A stretch of 64,000 bases of DNA from Deltaproteobacteria bacterium (GTDB taxonomy: Bacteria; UBA10199; GCA-002796325; JACPFF01). Positions within the stretch are counted from its first letter, which is position 1, and each line of letters begins with the position of its first letter. The stretch covers positions 1 to 64,000 of the forward strand of contig JACPFF010000004.1 in assembly GCA_016183065.1 (NCBI GenBank). The letters run 5' to 3'. The translations under genes were made by a program, and so were the position numbers. Below, piece by piece: positions 9,824 through 18,277 of the stretch. A model generated the notes under the pieces. That model searched no databases. It was not told the DNA's origin and worked only from the letters and a program-made list of their open reading frames with translations.

Positions 9824-10243
9824 ATGCGGCAGCGGCTGCAAAGATTGCACAGACAAGGGTTTACCATGGTCGAGGTCATTTTGACGATCGTGGTCTTGGG
9901 CATCCTGGCCACAGTCGCCCTCCCCAATTTTGTCGCCGTGAGCGATGAGGCGCAAGAGGCCGCGCGCGATAACGTCGTGGCAGTGGTCCAGACGTCGATC
10001 GATCTCTGGAGAGTGGAGGATATTGTCTCCAATGGACCGCCGGGGAACTACCCCGCGGGGCTCGACGCCCAGCCAGACAATACCGTGTGTGGGCCGGCCA
10101 CTCCCTGCTTTGGGACCGTCCTCATGTCGCCCGTGACCGATGGTCGCTGGAGCAAACAGTCGGCGACGCAATATCGCTATACCGGTGGCAACGGATCGGT
10201 CGATTTTACCTACAGCGCAGTCAATGGGACGTTCGGCCCGTAG
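9824..10243 (+). CDS. Type IV pilin-like protein with class III signal peptide
   Basis: This 139-residue protein begins with a short basic leader and a prepilin peptidase site, RQG|FTMVEVILTIVVLGILA, with Glu at mature position 5 and the hydrophobic N-terminal helix of pilins and pseudopilins. The C-terminal part has two Cys residues (VCGPATPCF) that could form a disulfide, and a Gly/Thr-rich beta end. It could be a major pilin, minor pilin or type II secretion pseudopilin; no assembly genes are nearby to decide. I chose 9824 from the promoter and a GAGG ribosome site. The stop lies at the 5' edge of structured repeat copy B. Confidence 0.88.
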   Translation: MRQRLQRLHRQGFTMVEVILTIVVLGILATVALPNFVAVSDEAQEAARDNVVAVVQTSIDLWRVEDIVSNGPPGNYPAGLDAQPDNTVCGPATPCFGTVLMSPVTDGRWSKQSATQYRYTGGNGSVDFTYSAVNGTFGP

Positions 10244-10244
10244 T

Positions 10245-10490
10245 GGGTCCCACGGCCCAGCCGCACTGCGGTGCTCAAGGGGGTGTGGCGACGACCGAGT
10301 CCGGGGACCCAGCGCGGCTGGGTGGACGAGGAAGCCCCCAGCGCGCCCCGCGCGCGAGAGGGGGGGACCCAACGGGCTTTGCCCGTTGGGGGGTCAGTGG
10401 CGACGACCGAGTCCGGGGACCCAGCGCAGCTGGATGGACGAGGAAGTACCCGAAGGCGGAGCCGCAGGGTACGTGAGCCCCTCCAATAGT
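10245..10490 (+). repeat. Structured GC-rich repeat, copy B (internally duplicated)
   Basis: This element follows the pilin stop. It has the GCCGC-ACT-GCGGT hairpin, then two successive copies of the module GGCGACGACCGAGTCCGGGGAC + ACCCAGC/GCTGG hairpin + GGAYGAGGAAG, separated by a GC run and a perfect 10-bp hairpin CCCAACGGGC-TTT-GCCCGTTGGG that is shared with copy D. It ends with the GTACCC/GGGTAC hairpin, ACGTGAGCCCCT and CCAATAGT. It lacks the first two hairpins of copy C. Confidence 0.75.
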
Positions 10491-10559
10491 CGCGTGAAAT
10501 TTTCTCTGACTTGCCTTTCGTGGAGAGTCCGTCTACAGCCGTGCACAAAAGGAGATCGC

Positions 10560-10997
10560 ATGCATCCATTACCGCATCGTTATCATGTGGCGCTGACCTA
10601 TCGCGGCGACAAGACCGGGGCACTGACGACCGACGGACAGCCGACCATCGGGTTCTCTGCGCCCAAGGAGTTTGACGGACCAGGGAGTGGGTGGAGTCCG
10701 GAGACCCTGTTGCTCAATGCCGTGGCCGCCTGTGTCACACTGACATTTGGGGCCATCGCCGCCATGATGCAGGTCGAATATCGGGACCTGACAATCGAAG
10801 CGACCGGTACGGTGGATAAAATAGAGGGTGGCAAGCAGATGCACTTTTCAGAGATCACCCTGCGACCGACACTGCGGCTCGCAAACCCCGCGGACGAGAG
10901 CAAGCTGCCGAAGATGTGGGAAAGCACCGAGAAGCACTGCCTCGTCTCGAACTCGCTCAAGACACCGGTTCATATTGCAGCACCGACCTTGCGATAA
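10560..10997 (+). CDS. OsmC/Ohr family protein
   Basis: This 145-residue protein is of the OsmC/OhrA fold, thiol peroxidases acting on organic hydroperoxides. The two redox Cys are visible: AACVTLTF near residue 60 and KHCLVSNSL near residue 125. The SPETLLLNAVAACV segment is the usual lead-in to the first Cys. The ATG at 10560 has AAGGAG eight bases upstream. Upstream in-frame codons run back through repeat copy B and are not used. Whether it is OsmC-like or a DUF-type relative such as YhfA is open. Confidence 0.9.
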   Translation: MHPLPHRYHVALTYRGDKTGALTTDGQPTIGFSAPKEFDGPGSGWSPETLLLNAVAACVTLTFGAIAAMMQVEYRDLTIEATGTVDKIEGGKQMHFSEITLRPTLRLANPADESKLPKMWESTEKHCLVSNSLKTPVHIAAPTLR

Positions 10998-11001
10998 GAG
11001 G

Positions 11002-11193
11002 CTCCGCGCGCATTTGAGCGGATCAATGTCGTGTTTGAAGAGCGATTCCTCAAAGAAAGTGCGGAACGGGACGATGTATCGCCGTCAATGAAGGGACGCG
11101 ACCTGATCCGCGAAGTCCTCGAAATCCACGAGGACATCTATTGGAATCGCGAAGGGACGGCACGACGTCAGTGCTGGAAATTTTCGATGTGAA
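11002..11193 (+). pseudogene. Possible protein-coding fragment of unknown family
   Basis: An open frame of about 63 codons without a start codon gives a plausible, charged, helical peptide containing FERINVVFEERFLKES and IREVLEIHEDIYW before a TGA. It may be the decayed C-terminal end of a gene whose front was lost. I do not recognise the family. The rest of the gap to tRNA-Glu shows nothing except the tRNA fragment and repeat copy E. Confidence 0.25.
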
Positions 11194-11435
11194 TCTTGTG
11201 CAACCGACTGGGCATTCCACAGAACCGTGGTAAGGCATCCATATGTGCGTCCACCTCAGCCGATCCAAGGATCGGGAAGGGATCTGCAACTTGGTCCAGT
11301 CATAAATCCCGATGGGGAATGTTGAAACCGAGTGGGGGGTGCATGGGGCGTTGTCCCATACCGCCATGCGTAGGAGACTTGCACTTGGGCAGGGCCTATG
11401 CTACGGGAGCGACCGTTTTTGCAACACGACAACAT

Positions 11436-11454
11436 GTCCCCATCGTCTAGCCCG
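11436..11454 (+). pseudogene. Duplicated 5' fragment of tRNA-Glu
   Basis: Nineteen bases, GTCCCCATCGTCTAGCCCG, are identical to positions 1-19 of the complete tRNA-Glu gene 129 bp downstream and then diverge at once into repeat copy E. It cannot encode a tRNA. It marks either an insertion into an older tRNA-Glu copy or target duplication. Confidence 0.8.
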
Positions 11455-11516
11455 CGCCCGAGCCCGGGTGCCCACCCGGAGGGTGGGCGGGCGAGGAAGT
11501 CCCCGAAGGTGTGAGC
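11455..11516 (+). repeat. Structured GC-rich repeat, truncated copy E
   Basis: This is the 3' third of the repeat family: CCCGAGCCCGGG, a perfect hairpin GCCCACCC-GGA-GGGTGGGC, GGCGAGGAAG, and the terminal hairpin with stem GTCCCC/GGGGA and inner GGT-GTGA-GCC. The sequence of the first stem differs from copies B and C but still pairs completely, which supports RNA structure. It lies directly after the tRNA-Glu fragment. Confidence 0.7.
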
Positions 11517-11564
11517 CGGAGGGGAGTCCAGACAGGTGGGGTGAGTGCAGGAGCGATGAAAATC

Positions 11565-11639
11565 GTCCCCATCGTCTAGCCCGGTCCAGGACATCGCCCT
11601 TTCACGGCGGTAACAGGGGTTCGAATCCCCTTGGGGACG
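11565..11639 (+). tRNA. tRNA-Glu(TTC)
   Basis: Full cloverleaf: acceptor GTCCCCA/TGGGGAC, anticodon stem TCGCC/GGCGG with loop CTTTCAC (anticodon TTC), and T arm GGGGTTCGAATCCCC. The discriminator is G and the CCA end is not encoded. A strong terminator follows. Confidence 0.97.
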
Positions 11640-11642
11640 CAT

Positions 11643-11680
11643 CAAAGAAGCCCTTGATTTTCAAGGGCTTCTTTTTTTTG
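11643..11680 (+). terminator. Rho-independent terminator after tRNA-Glu
   Basis: The stem AAGAAGCCCTTGA pairs with TCAAGGGCTTCTT across a 3-nt loop and is followed by a T run. Confidence 0.9.
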
Positions 11681-11796
11681 AGGTGATCACTAGTCGTACC
11701 CTTTGTTTGTTTCTTGTTCTTTTTCTGCGCTTTTGATGCGCGATTTTTTGCTTCTAAAGTGTTCATGTCCTCCGCGAATATTTCAGCAACAAGTAG

Positions 11797-12327
11797 GCAA
11801 GTATCGCGGAATTTGAAAAGGAGAAAGCAAAATGCGCCCAAGCCGAAAGCTCTTTCGCTCAAAATGCGAGAAATGAGTTTGTGGAGATAGAAACAAAACT
11901 TGATCGTTTGCTCGACTTACAACTAGACGGTAGTTTGTCGCAAACTGAATATGCCACCAAAAAGAACAAGCTCATTCTCGCTAAAAAGGATTTGGAGGAA
12001 AAAATTCACCTTTTTGAGCGAAAGAGCAATAATCGGTTCGAACTTATAATTGCCTTTCTAAAAGAGGCCAACCAAGCCGAAAATATCGCTGTACAAGAAA
12101 ATCCCGAAGGGATTCGGGATTTTCTCAAAAAGATTGGTTCGAACTTCCAAATCCAAAACCAAAACATTTTCTTTTCGCCACGCGGAGCGTGGCAAATCGT
12201 TGCAAAATCAGCCTTTTCAGCCTCGCCCGCAGGCGAGGCGACCGCACCGCAGGTGCGTAAAACTTCCGAAAACTCTGAAATTGTAAATTGGCGGAGAGGG
12301 AGGGATTCGAACCCCCGGTACCGGTAA
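11797..12327 (+). pseudogene. C-terminal remnant of a large serine recombinase
   Basis: The open frame has no start codon; it opens after a TAG at 11794 and encodes only the coiled-coil and C-terminal end of a serine recombinase: FVEIETKLDRLLD, LDGSLSQTEYATKKNKL and NPEGIRDFLKKIGSNF are typical of the family. The N-terminal resolvase domain and zinc ribbon are missing. The sequence is much more AT-rich than its surroundings. It also contains small coding palindromes (around 12179-12194 and 12225-12240) of the sort seen in some Patescibacteria and related genomes. The frame runs into the 3' half of tRNA-Ser on the other strand, so the recombinase gene once ended inside the tRNA. Confidence 0.8.
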
Positions 12328-12378
12328 AGGTACAACGGTTTTCAAGACCGCCGCTTTCGACCACTCAGCCACCTCTCC
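12289..12378 (-). tRNA. tRNA-Ser(TGA)
   Basis: Acceptor GGAGAGG/CCTCTCC, discriminator G and encoded CCA. The anticodon loop is CTTGAAA (anticodon TGA), and a long variable arm with stem GTACCTTTACCGGTAC marks a class II tRNA. The T arm is GGGGGTTCGAATCCCTC. Confidence 0.96.
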
Positions 12379-12462
12379 GATGAGCGAATGGACCATACTC
12401 GGAGACGAGGTGTCGTTGCAAGGCCGCCTTTTGGTAACACCGGTAACGGCGCGATTGTGATC

Positions 12463-12490
12463 TTGCCGGGCCATGGCATCCTGTTATAGG
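12463..12490 (+). promoter_or_regulatory. Possible promoter upstream of the 12532 gene
   Basis: TTGCCG at 12463-12468 and TATAGG at 12485-12490 are 16 nt apart, placed about 40 nt before the ATG at 12532, which itself has AGGAGG upstream. Confidence 0.35.
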
Positions 12491-12531
12491 GATTCTGCAC
12501 GCCGGGGGATATACAACAGGAGGGGCGAGCG

Positions 12532-12906
12532 ATGGCGGATTTCACGGAGTTGGTTGGGCGGTGTTTCCCATCAGCATGGGTGACTCCGGGTGCCATGCGT
12601 GTGAATGGCACGTGTCGTGACGGTGTGGCGATTGATCACGATCGAAATCAGACCATCGATCTCTTTGGCATGAGCCATCCGGACGATGCGACGAGCGTTG
12701 TGGTGACACCATGGCCACGACGCGCCAAATGGGCGCCTCATGGTACCTGTACCGTCCCCCCTCCGGCGGCCACACCGGCGCAACAGCCGTCGACGTCTCA
12801 ACCGCAGGCGCATGCACAACAATCGCAACCGCTCCCTTCCCCGCCGGTCCCGATCGGGCTTCCGCCATATGCGGACCGATCGACCTGTGAGATTCCGTCT
12901 TTATGA
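12532..12906 (+). CDS. Hypothetical protein with Pro/Gln-rich tail (possible 5' part of the next gene)
   Basis: This 124-residue frame starts with ATG behind a good AGGAGG site. Residues 1-75 look like a folded domain (FTELVGRCFPSAW, GTCRDGVAIDHD) and residues 76-124 are a Pro/Gln/Ser-rich linker (QPSTSQPQAHAQQSQP). The frame stops at 12904 inside the beginning of the next reading frame. A linker that leads straight into a second domain in another frame suggests one gene broken by a frameshift near 12.87-12.90 kb. Two overlapping genes remain possible. I do not recognise the family. Confidence 0.55.
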   Translation: MADFTELVGRCFPSAWVTPGAMRVNGTCRDGVAIDHDRNQTIDLFGMSHPDDATSVVVTPWPRRAKWAPHGTCTVPPPAATPAQQPSTSQPQAHAQQSQPLPSPPVPIGLPPYADRSTCEIPSL

Positions 12907-14191
12907 TACACCACTGCCAACCACGTGTGGAGAGACGCCGGTGTTCATCGATGCGACCATCACGCCGGCAGAGCGGACGGCCCTTGCCGTGGCGTTCCAA
13001 CGTGCGTTGGACGGATCGGACGAGATGTTCGACATCGTCGATGCGGGGGTGATTACGCGTGAAGATCTTGAGGCGGTTGCGCCACAACTCCAAGTGGCTG
13101 GAGCGTACACGAGTCGCGCATTGCTCTGTAGTCTCCACCGATTTATTGGTGGCGATGGTGTCCTCCATCCTGACGATCTGGCGAATGTCGTGCGGCGTTT
13201 GGGGTCCCGCGTCTGGCCGGTGATGCATCCCGGTGTGCATCCCGCGCAATCCGCGCTGGTGTTCAGCGCCGATCTGATGCCAGATGATCGTCAAAAGATT
13301 GTCTCTGTCTTGGAGAAGACGTTTGGCCAGGGCCCCAATTATCGGTCGATGATTGATAGTGGTCGGATCACGGCCACGACACTCGGTCCTCTTGTTGCGG
13401 CACGCCTGCAGACGTTGTCAACACAACAGCAGAAACGGACACGCGTCGGAACAACAATGCCTCCTCTCCAGGTCGATCTGCTCCTTGGCGGATTGAACCG
13501 AACGATCGGTTATGATGGGACGGTTGACCCGGTGGATGTCGATCCATTCGTGGGGACCTGTACAATGCTGGTCAGCCCATTTCTCGAAGATCTTGCGGAT
13601 GGTCGTTCGGAGTTTGATCTTGGTCAGCCAACATTTGTTGGTGATGAGGATGGTACCTATGTGGGGCGGTTCAGCGGTGGTACCGCGCATTATTGGATGA
13701 GTGAGACGCCGTTTTTTACGGACACGGGATTTGGAGATGCATGGGCGGCACTGTTCGACAGTGCGGCGGGTGTGGAACAACTGAACACAAGGGCGGTCTC
13801 CTTCGACATGGCAACACGGCGTTTGACATTGACCACCTATGCCTACGATCTGCTTCTCTCAGCCACGGTTGAGCGGTTGCCATCTGAACTGGCATCGACG
13901 GCCGTGCGTTGGGTCTTCCATCCCTACGATCATGAACGACCTGAAAAGAGTAAAGAGCGGCGGTTTCAGGATCTTGATATGGTGTGGCGTCTGGGGATGG
14001 TTGCGGAGATTGGGGGAACTTACCTCTATACGGCAGCATGGAGTGGGTGCGCCGAATATGGACCGTCAGAGCGATATTGGTTGCAAAATTGGGAGGAGTC
14101 GAATGCAGGTCTCGGAGAGAGAGTGATTAACGGCGCTCTCCTGTCGGCGAAAAAGGCTCTTTTACAGAAGATCTCTCGGTCGAATCCCTAG
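12866..14191 (+). CDS. Hypothetical protein with internal duplication and EF-hand-like loops
   Basis: About 441 residues if started at the ATG at 12866; the frame extends further upstream, but there the codons read as an Arg-rich shadow. Two related halves are visible: LTPAER-like ITPAERTALAVAFQ ... IVDAGVITREDLEAVAPQL and LMPDDRQKIVSVLE ... MIDSGRITATTLGPLVAARL. Each is followed by a Gly-Asp loop (IGGDGVLHPDDL, IGYDGTVDPVDV) that resembles a calcium-binding loop but lacks the full EF-hand pattern. The C-terminal 200 residues are unrelated and Trp/Tyr-rich. No signal peptide is seen in this frame. The stop overlaps the arsC stop from the other strand by three bases (CTAG). Confidence 0.6.
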   Translation, partial: HMRTDRPVRFRLYDTPLPTTCGETPVFIDATITPAERTALAVAFQRALDGSDEMFDIVDAGVITREDLEAVAPQLQVAGAYTSRALLCSLHRFIGGDGVLHPDDLANVVRRLGSRVWPVMHPGVHPAQSALVFSADLMPDDRQKIVSVLEKTFGQGPNYRSMIDSGRITATTLGPLVAARLQTLSTQQQKRTRVGTTMPPLQVDLLLGGLNRTIGYDGTVDPVDVDPFVGTCTMLVSPFLEDLADGRSEFDLGQPTFVGDEDGTYVGRFSGGTAHYWMSETPFFTDTGFGDAWAALFDSAAGVEQLNTRAVSFDMATRRLTLTTYAYDLLLSATVERLPSELASTAVRWVFHPYDHERPEKSKERRFQDLDMVWRLGMVAEIGGTYLYTAAWSGCAEYGPSERYWLQNWEESNAGLGERVINGALLSAKKALLQKISRSNP

Positions 14192-14610
14192 AGATGCGCC
14201 CGCGACCGATTTGACAGCCGCGGGATCAACTCTCGCTCAATCCGCTCCCGGAGCATCTCCCGCACATGGCGGAAGCTGTCGGCGGGGCCGCCATAGGGGT
14301 CGGGGATCGACCAATGGAGGGTCTCCACGGTACCACGCAGTGTTGGGCAACTCTCGGCCGCATGGTCACAGACAGTCACCACCAGGTCGATCTCTGCCGG
14401 GACGTCAGAGAGTCCTTTGGACCAGAGGGCTGCGCCGTCGATCCCCACTTCCTGCAGGACGGCGAGGGCCTCGGGACTGACACGCCCGAGGGGACGACTG
14501 CCGGCGCTGTAGACATCGACCGACGGGGGGAGGGAAGCACGTGCCAGACCTTCCGCGATCTGTGAGCGGCAGGAATTGCCCGTGCAGAGAAACAAGATGG
14601 AGTGAATCAT
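14188..14610 (-). CDS. arsC: Arsenate reductase, thioredoxin-coupled (low-Mr phosphatase fold)
   Basis: This 140-residue protein has the P-loop CTGNSCRSQ at residues 9-17 with nucleophile Cys, and the two further Cys of Trx-dependent arsenate reductases in VCDHAAESCP near residues 80-90. The DPYGG segment is the general-acid loop of the low-molecular-weight phosphatase fold. These enzymes reduce arsenate to arsenite for export. No arsenite exporter or ArsR is adjacent. I chose the ATG at 14610 because MIHSILFLCTGNSC matches the family start. Confidence 0.88.
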   Translation of the reverse strand: MIHSILFLCTGNSCRSQIAEGLARASLPPSVDVYSAGSRPLGRVSPEALAVLQEVGIDGAALWSKGLSDVPAEIDLVVTVCDHAAESCPTLRGTVETLHWSIPDPYGGPADSFRHVREMLRERIERELIPRLSNRSRAHL

Positions 14611-14735
14611 TTCGTGGCTCCTTGGAGAATGCCCCCTTGTGTAGCAGAGCCTGACCGTGTGGCAAGCCCCCATCTCGAATCCCGCGGTGTTCGGCCCTTT
14701 ACAGCCCATATCCCTTCTGCTACGCACGCAAAGTC

Positions 14736-17318
14736 ATGGGCAACCGCGCGGGTGCCACACCAATGCTGGAGCAGTATTGGCGGATCAAGGCCGAGCATCC
14801 CGATCCCGACACCATCCTCTTTTTTCGACTCGGCGATTTCTATGAGATGTTCTTCGATGACGCCCAGATCGCGTCAAAGATCCTCGATATTACCCTCACG
14901 ACGCGCAACAAGCACGATCCGCATCCCGTCCCGCTCTGCGGCGTGCCGTACCATGCGGCAGAAGGATACATCGCCCGTTTGATCCAGGCCGGGAAAAAGG
15001 TGGCGATCTGCGAACAGGTCGAAGATCCCAAAACCGCCAAGGGTGTGGTGAAACGCGATGTCTTGCGCGTAGTGACGCCCGGGGCCGTATTGGCGCCGGA
15101 AAGCCTCCAGGGGACGGAGCACAACTATCTCGTGGCCGCGCATGGAGCGACCGGACCGTTCGGCCTGGCGGTGATCGATATCTCCACGGGCGACTTTCGC
15201 GCGACAACGCTTGGGAGTCTGCGGGCCCTGACCGACGAAGTGGAACGCCTGGAACCCCGCGAGGTCTTGGTGACTGCGCAGGGCCCAAGGCTTACACGGG
15301 ACGGCATGACCACGACGCAGTTGCCGGATGATCATTTTGCGATTGATGCCCTCCCGACATTGGCCGGTCTAGCGCACGTCGAGCGCTGCGCGCCTGCAGC
15401 GCTTCCGGCCGTGGCGGCGATCTGGCGCTATCTCCAATACACCAACATTGTTGGGGCCCGGTGCGCGCACCATGTGGCAGCGGTGGAGCCCTATCAGACG
15501 ACCGATTATCTCATCATCGACGACGTGACCAAGCGGAATCTGGAACTCTGCCGGACCATGACTACGGGCCAACGCCACGGCTCGCTCCTCTGGCATCTCG
15601 ATCGCACCATGACCCCGATGGGGGCGCGGTTGCTGAAAGAATGGCTCTGTTATCCCCTGCGGCATTGTGCCGGGATCGAGGCACGCCAGGACGCCATCGC
15701 ACAATGGCTGGCGGATGTGGGGCGGCAGCAGGCCTGTCAGCAGGCCCTGGCGGGGATTGCCGACCTCGCACGCATTGCCGGACGGCTCATGACGCAGCAG
15801 GGGAATGCCCGTGATTTGATCGGTCTTCGCAATTCGCTGGCCATGATTCCCGCGTTGCAGGCGGCGCTGGCCGGCACCACCGGACTCTTGGGCGAGATCG
15901 CGGCCATGCTCGACCCCTGTGACGATGTGGTGACGCGGATTACAGACACCCTGGTGGATGATCCTCCGTTCGGGGTGCACGACGGGCGATTGATTCGTGA
16001 TCGATTCGATCCGGCGCTCGACGCACTGCGAACCGTGCGTAGTGAAGGGAAGGGGTTTATCGCGCGCCTCGAGGCACAGGAACGACAACGGACAGGGATC
16101 AGTTCCCTGAAGGTCCGTTTCAATAAAGTCTTTGGCTATTACATTGAAGTCACGCACGCGCACCGCGAGAAAGTGCCCGCCGACTATCTGCGAAAGCAGA
16201 CGCTCACGAATGCGGAGCGGTTCATGACCCCCGAATTAAAGCAATATGAGGAAACAGTCGTGACCGCCGAGGAGCGGATCAAGGCGATCGAATATGCCCA
16301 TCTGGTGGCGCTCCGCGACGCGGTGATGACCGAATTGGCGCGGATCAAACGGAACACGTCCGGCATTGCGCAGTGCGACGTGTTGCTGTCGCTCGCCCTT
16401 GTGGCACAGGAGGGGCGTTACTGTCGTCCGGCCCTCGTCGATGCCCCGGTGACCGTGATCCGCGAGGGCCGGCACCCGGTAATCGAGCGGCTTGTTGCTG
16501 GCGAGGCCTTTGTCCCCAACGATTGCACGATCGATGCCCGCCTTGCAGCCGAAGCCCCGCGTCTGTTGATCATCACCGGCCCGAACATGGCGGGGAAGTC
16601 GACGCTCATGCGGCAGGTCGGCGTGATGACGCTCATGGCGCAGATGGGAGGTTTTGTGCCGGCGACCGAGGCGACGGTGGGCCTCGTCGACCGCATTTTC
16701 ACACGCGTCGGGGCCAGCGACAACCTCGGTCGCGGGCAATCGACCTTCATGGTCGAGATGGCTGAGGCCGCAACCATTTTGCGGGAGGCCACGGCGCAGA
16801 GTCTCATCCTGATCGATGAACTGGGGCGGGGGACCTCCACCTATGACGGGATTTCGATTGCCTGGGCCGTGGCAGAATATCTCAACCACCACGTGAAAGG
16901 GCGAACGTTGTTTGCGACGCATTATCATGAGCTCGCGGCACTGGCGGACAATAGTTCAACCATGGCGAATTGGACGATGGCCGTCAAAGAATGGAACGAT
17001 CAAATCATTTTTCTCCGCACACTTGTCCCGGGCGCCGCCAACCGGAGTTATGGCATCCAGGTCGCAGAGCTGGCGGGCCTCCCGTCGGAGGTCACGGCGC
17101 GGGCTAAGGCGGTGTTGGCGGATCTGGAAGCAGAGGGCCTGCGCGAACACCATCAGGGGGCGTCAGGAGCGGGTGGGGAACAATATGCGTTGTTTCAACC
17201 GATGGACCCCGTCGGGCAGGTGCTCCGTGAACGATTGCGCGGGCTCGATCCGGAACAGATGACGCCGATGGCGGCGTTACAATGCCTTGCCGAACTGGTG
17301 GCCTACGCGCGATCATGA
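14736..17318 (+). CDS. mutS: DNA mismatch repair ATPase MutS
   Basis: This 860-residue protein is a complete MutS. The mismatch-reading Phe-X-Glu is present in FFRLGDFYEMFF near residue 33. The connector, lever and clamp domains follow. The ATPase has Walker A GPNMAGKST near residue 615, Walker B LILIDELGRGTS near 690, and the composite-site signature around ATHYHEL. It binds mismatches and recruits MutL. An ATG nine codons downstream is an alternative start. It stands alone, with no mutL in the window. Confidence 0.98.
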   Translation: MGNRAGATPMLEQYWRIKAEHPDPDTILFFRLGDFYEMFFDDAQIASKILDITLTTRNKHDPHPVPLCGVPYHAAEGYIARLIQAGKKVAICEQVEDPKTAKGVVKRDVLRVVTPGAVLAPESLQGTEHNYLVAAHGATGPFGLAVIDISTGDFRATTLGSLRALTDEVERLEPREVLVTAQGPRLTRDGMTTTQLPDDHFAIDALPTLAGLAHVERCAPAALPAVAAIWRYLQYTNIVGARCAHHVAAVEPYQTTDYLIIDDVTKRNLELCRTMTTGQRHGSLLWHLDRTMTPMGARLLKEWLCYPLRHCAGIEARQDAIAQWLADVGRQQACQQALAGIADLARIAGRLMTQQGNARDLIGLRNSLAMIPALQAALAGTTGLLGEIAAMLDPCDDVVTRITDTLVDDPPFGVHDGRLIRDRFDPALDALRTVRSEGKGFIARLEAQERQRTGISSLKVRFNKVFGYYIEVTHAHREKVPADYLRKQTLTNAERFMTPELKQYEETVVTAEERIKAIEYAHLVALRDAVMTELARIKRNTSGIAQCDVLLSLALVAQEGRYCRPALVDAPVTVIREGRHPVIERLVAGEAFVPNDCTIDARLAAEAPRLLIITGPNMAGKSTLMRQVGVMTLMAQMGGFVPATEATVGLVDRIFTRVGASDNLGRGQSTFMVEMAEAATILREATAQSLILIDELGRGTSTYDGISIAWAVAEYLNHHVKGRTLFATHYHELAALADNSSTMANWTMAVKEWNDQIIFLRTLVPGAANRSYGIQVAELAGLPSEVTARAKAVLADLEAEGLREHHQGASGAGGEQYALFQPMDPVGQVLRERLRGLDPEQMTPMAALQCLAELVAYARS

Positions 17319-17752
17319 GTGTGGTGTGGAGTGATGATGGTCCTGCGTACCGTGCAGCGATTGCCCCAGAACATGCTTGCCAGGCGTGACTGCTGCCGGC
17401 AATGCGGCCGGGCGGCATCTCCATCTTGTACCACCGGACGATGTGACCGAGCCGTCGACAGGCGATTCGTGAAGGGGAAGAGTCCTTGCAAGGCGGCAAC
17501 GGTGCGGACCTCGTGTATGGATCACCAGACAGTTGTGGGTCCCCCGCGCAACAATCTGCGCAAGCCGCCGATGATATCCGTATGCTCTCTTGGACAAAGC
17601 CACGGATAGTGAAGATGCAGGCATGGACGATCCCCCGGAAGGCGGTGGCTATGAGGCCGTCCAGCCCTGAAGGGAGGGCCGTCCAGCCATTACCGATGGC
17701 AGCAAGATCAGCACCACCCACGGAGTGGGTGGCGACGGGCCTGTTTCGATTC
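17319..17752 (+). other. Gap after mutS without a convincing gene
   Basis: Open frames exist on both strands but none resembles a protein. A direct repeat of GGCCGTCCAGCC occurs near 17655-17695. A promoter for the following small membrane-protein gene may lie here, but I see no clear one. Confidence 0.4.
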
Positions 17753-18277
17753 ATGCGCGGTTCCTATGAGAACGCCATGCGGTTCTCACGATTGCTGCTG
17801 CTTGGGGCCCTCACTCCCTGGTGTGGTTTTTTGGGTTTGTATGGAACATTCCACTCGCCGTTGTTCCTCTCATTCTCTGGAATTCTGGCCTTTTCGGCCT
17901 TTGCGATCACAGTGTTGCCACCAGCTGCAGTGACGCTCTTGGTCAAGTGTGGCACGCTCCCGACGCGGCGCGAGTCGTGCTGGTATGAAGAGGCAGTTGG
18001 CGCGCGTGATTGCGGTAATTTCCAGAGAGCGGCGCGTCTGTATGAACGACTGGCACACTCACTCGCCTTCGCAACGTTGACGATCGGTGCTCAGGCCGAG
18101 CGCGATGCGTGGTTGATCGCGGCCTCGTGCTACCTCGATTGTGACGCCACATTGCCAGCGGAGCATTGTGTCCGTCACGCGGTCGATGCCATGCTCGCCC
18201 GTGATAATGCCGCGCTTGCCGAAGAGACTGAGCAGATTGGCGCAGCCACTCTCGGGCGTTCGCGCCACCGCGTGTAA
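17753..18277 (+). CDS. Hypothetical membrane protein with two N-terminal helices
   Basis: About 174 residues from the ATG at 17753. Two hydrophobic segments (about residues 10-30, LLLLGALTPWCGFLGLYG, and 35-60, ILAFSAFAITVLPPAAVTLL) are followed by a soluble helical domain whose pattern ARDCGNFQRAARLYERLA resembles a tetratricopeptide-like helix pair. I do not recognise the family. The start is uncertain because the frame is open further upstream. Confidence 0.5.
   Translation: MRGSYENAMRFSRLLLLGALTPWCGFLGLYGTFHSPLFLSFSGILAFSAFAITVLPPAAVTLLVKCGTLPTRRESCWYEEAVGARDCGNFQRAARLYERLAHSLAFATLTIGAQAERDAWLIAASCYLDCDATLPAEHCVRHAVDAMLARDNAALAEETEQIGAATLGRSRHRV

Noticed and set aside
11436-11454. A second tRNA-Glu gene
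   Set aside because: Only the first 19 bases are present; the anticodon and T arms are missing.
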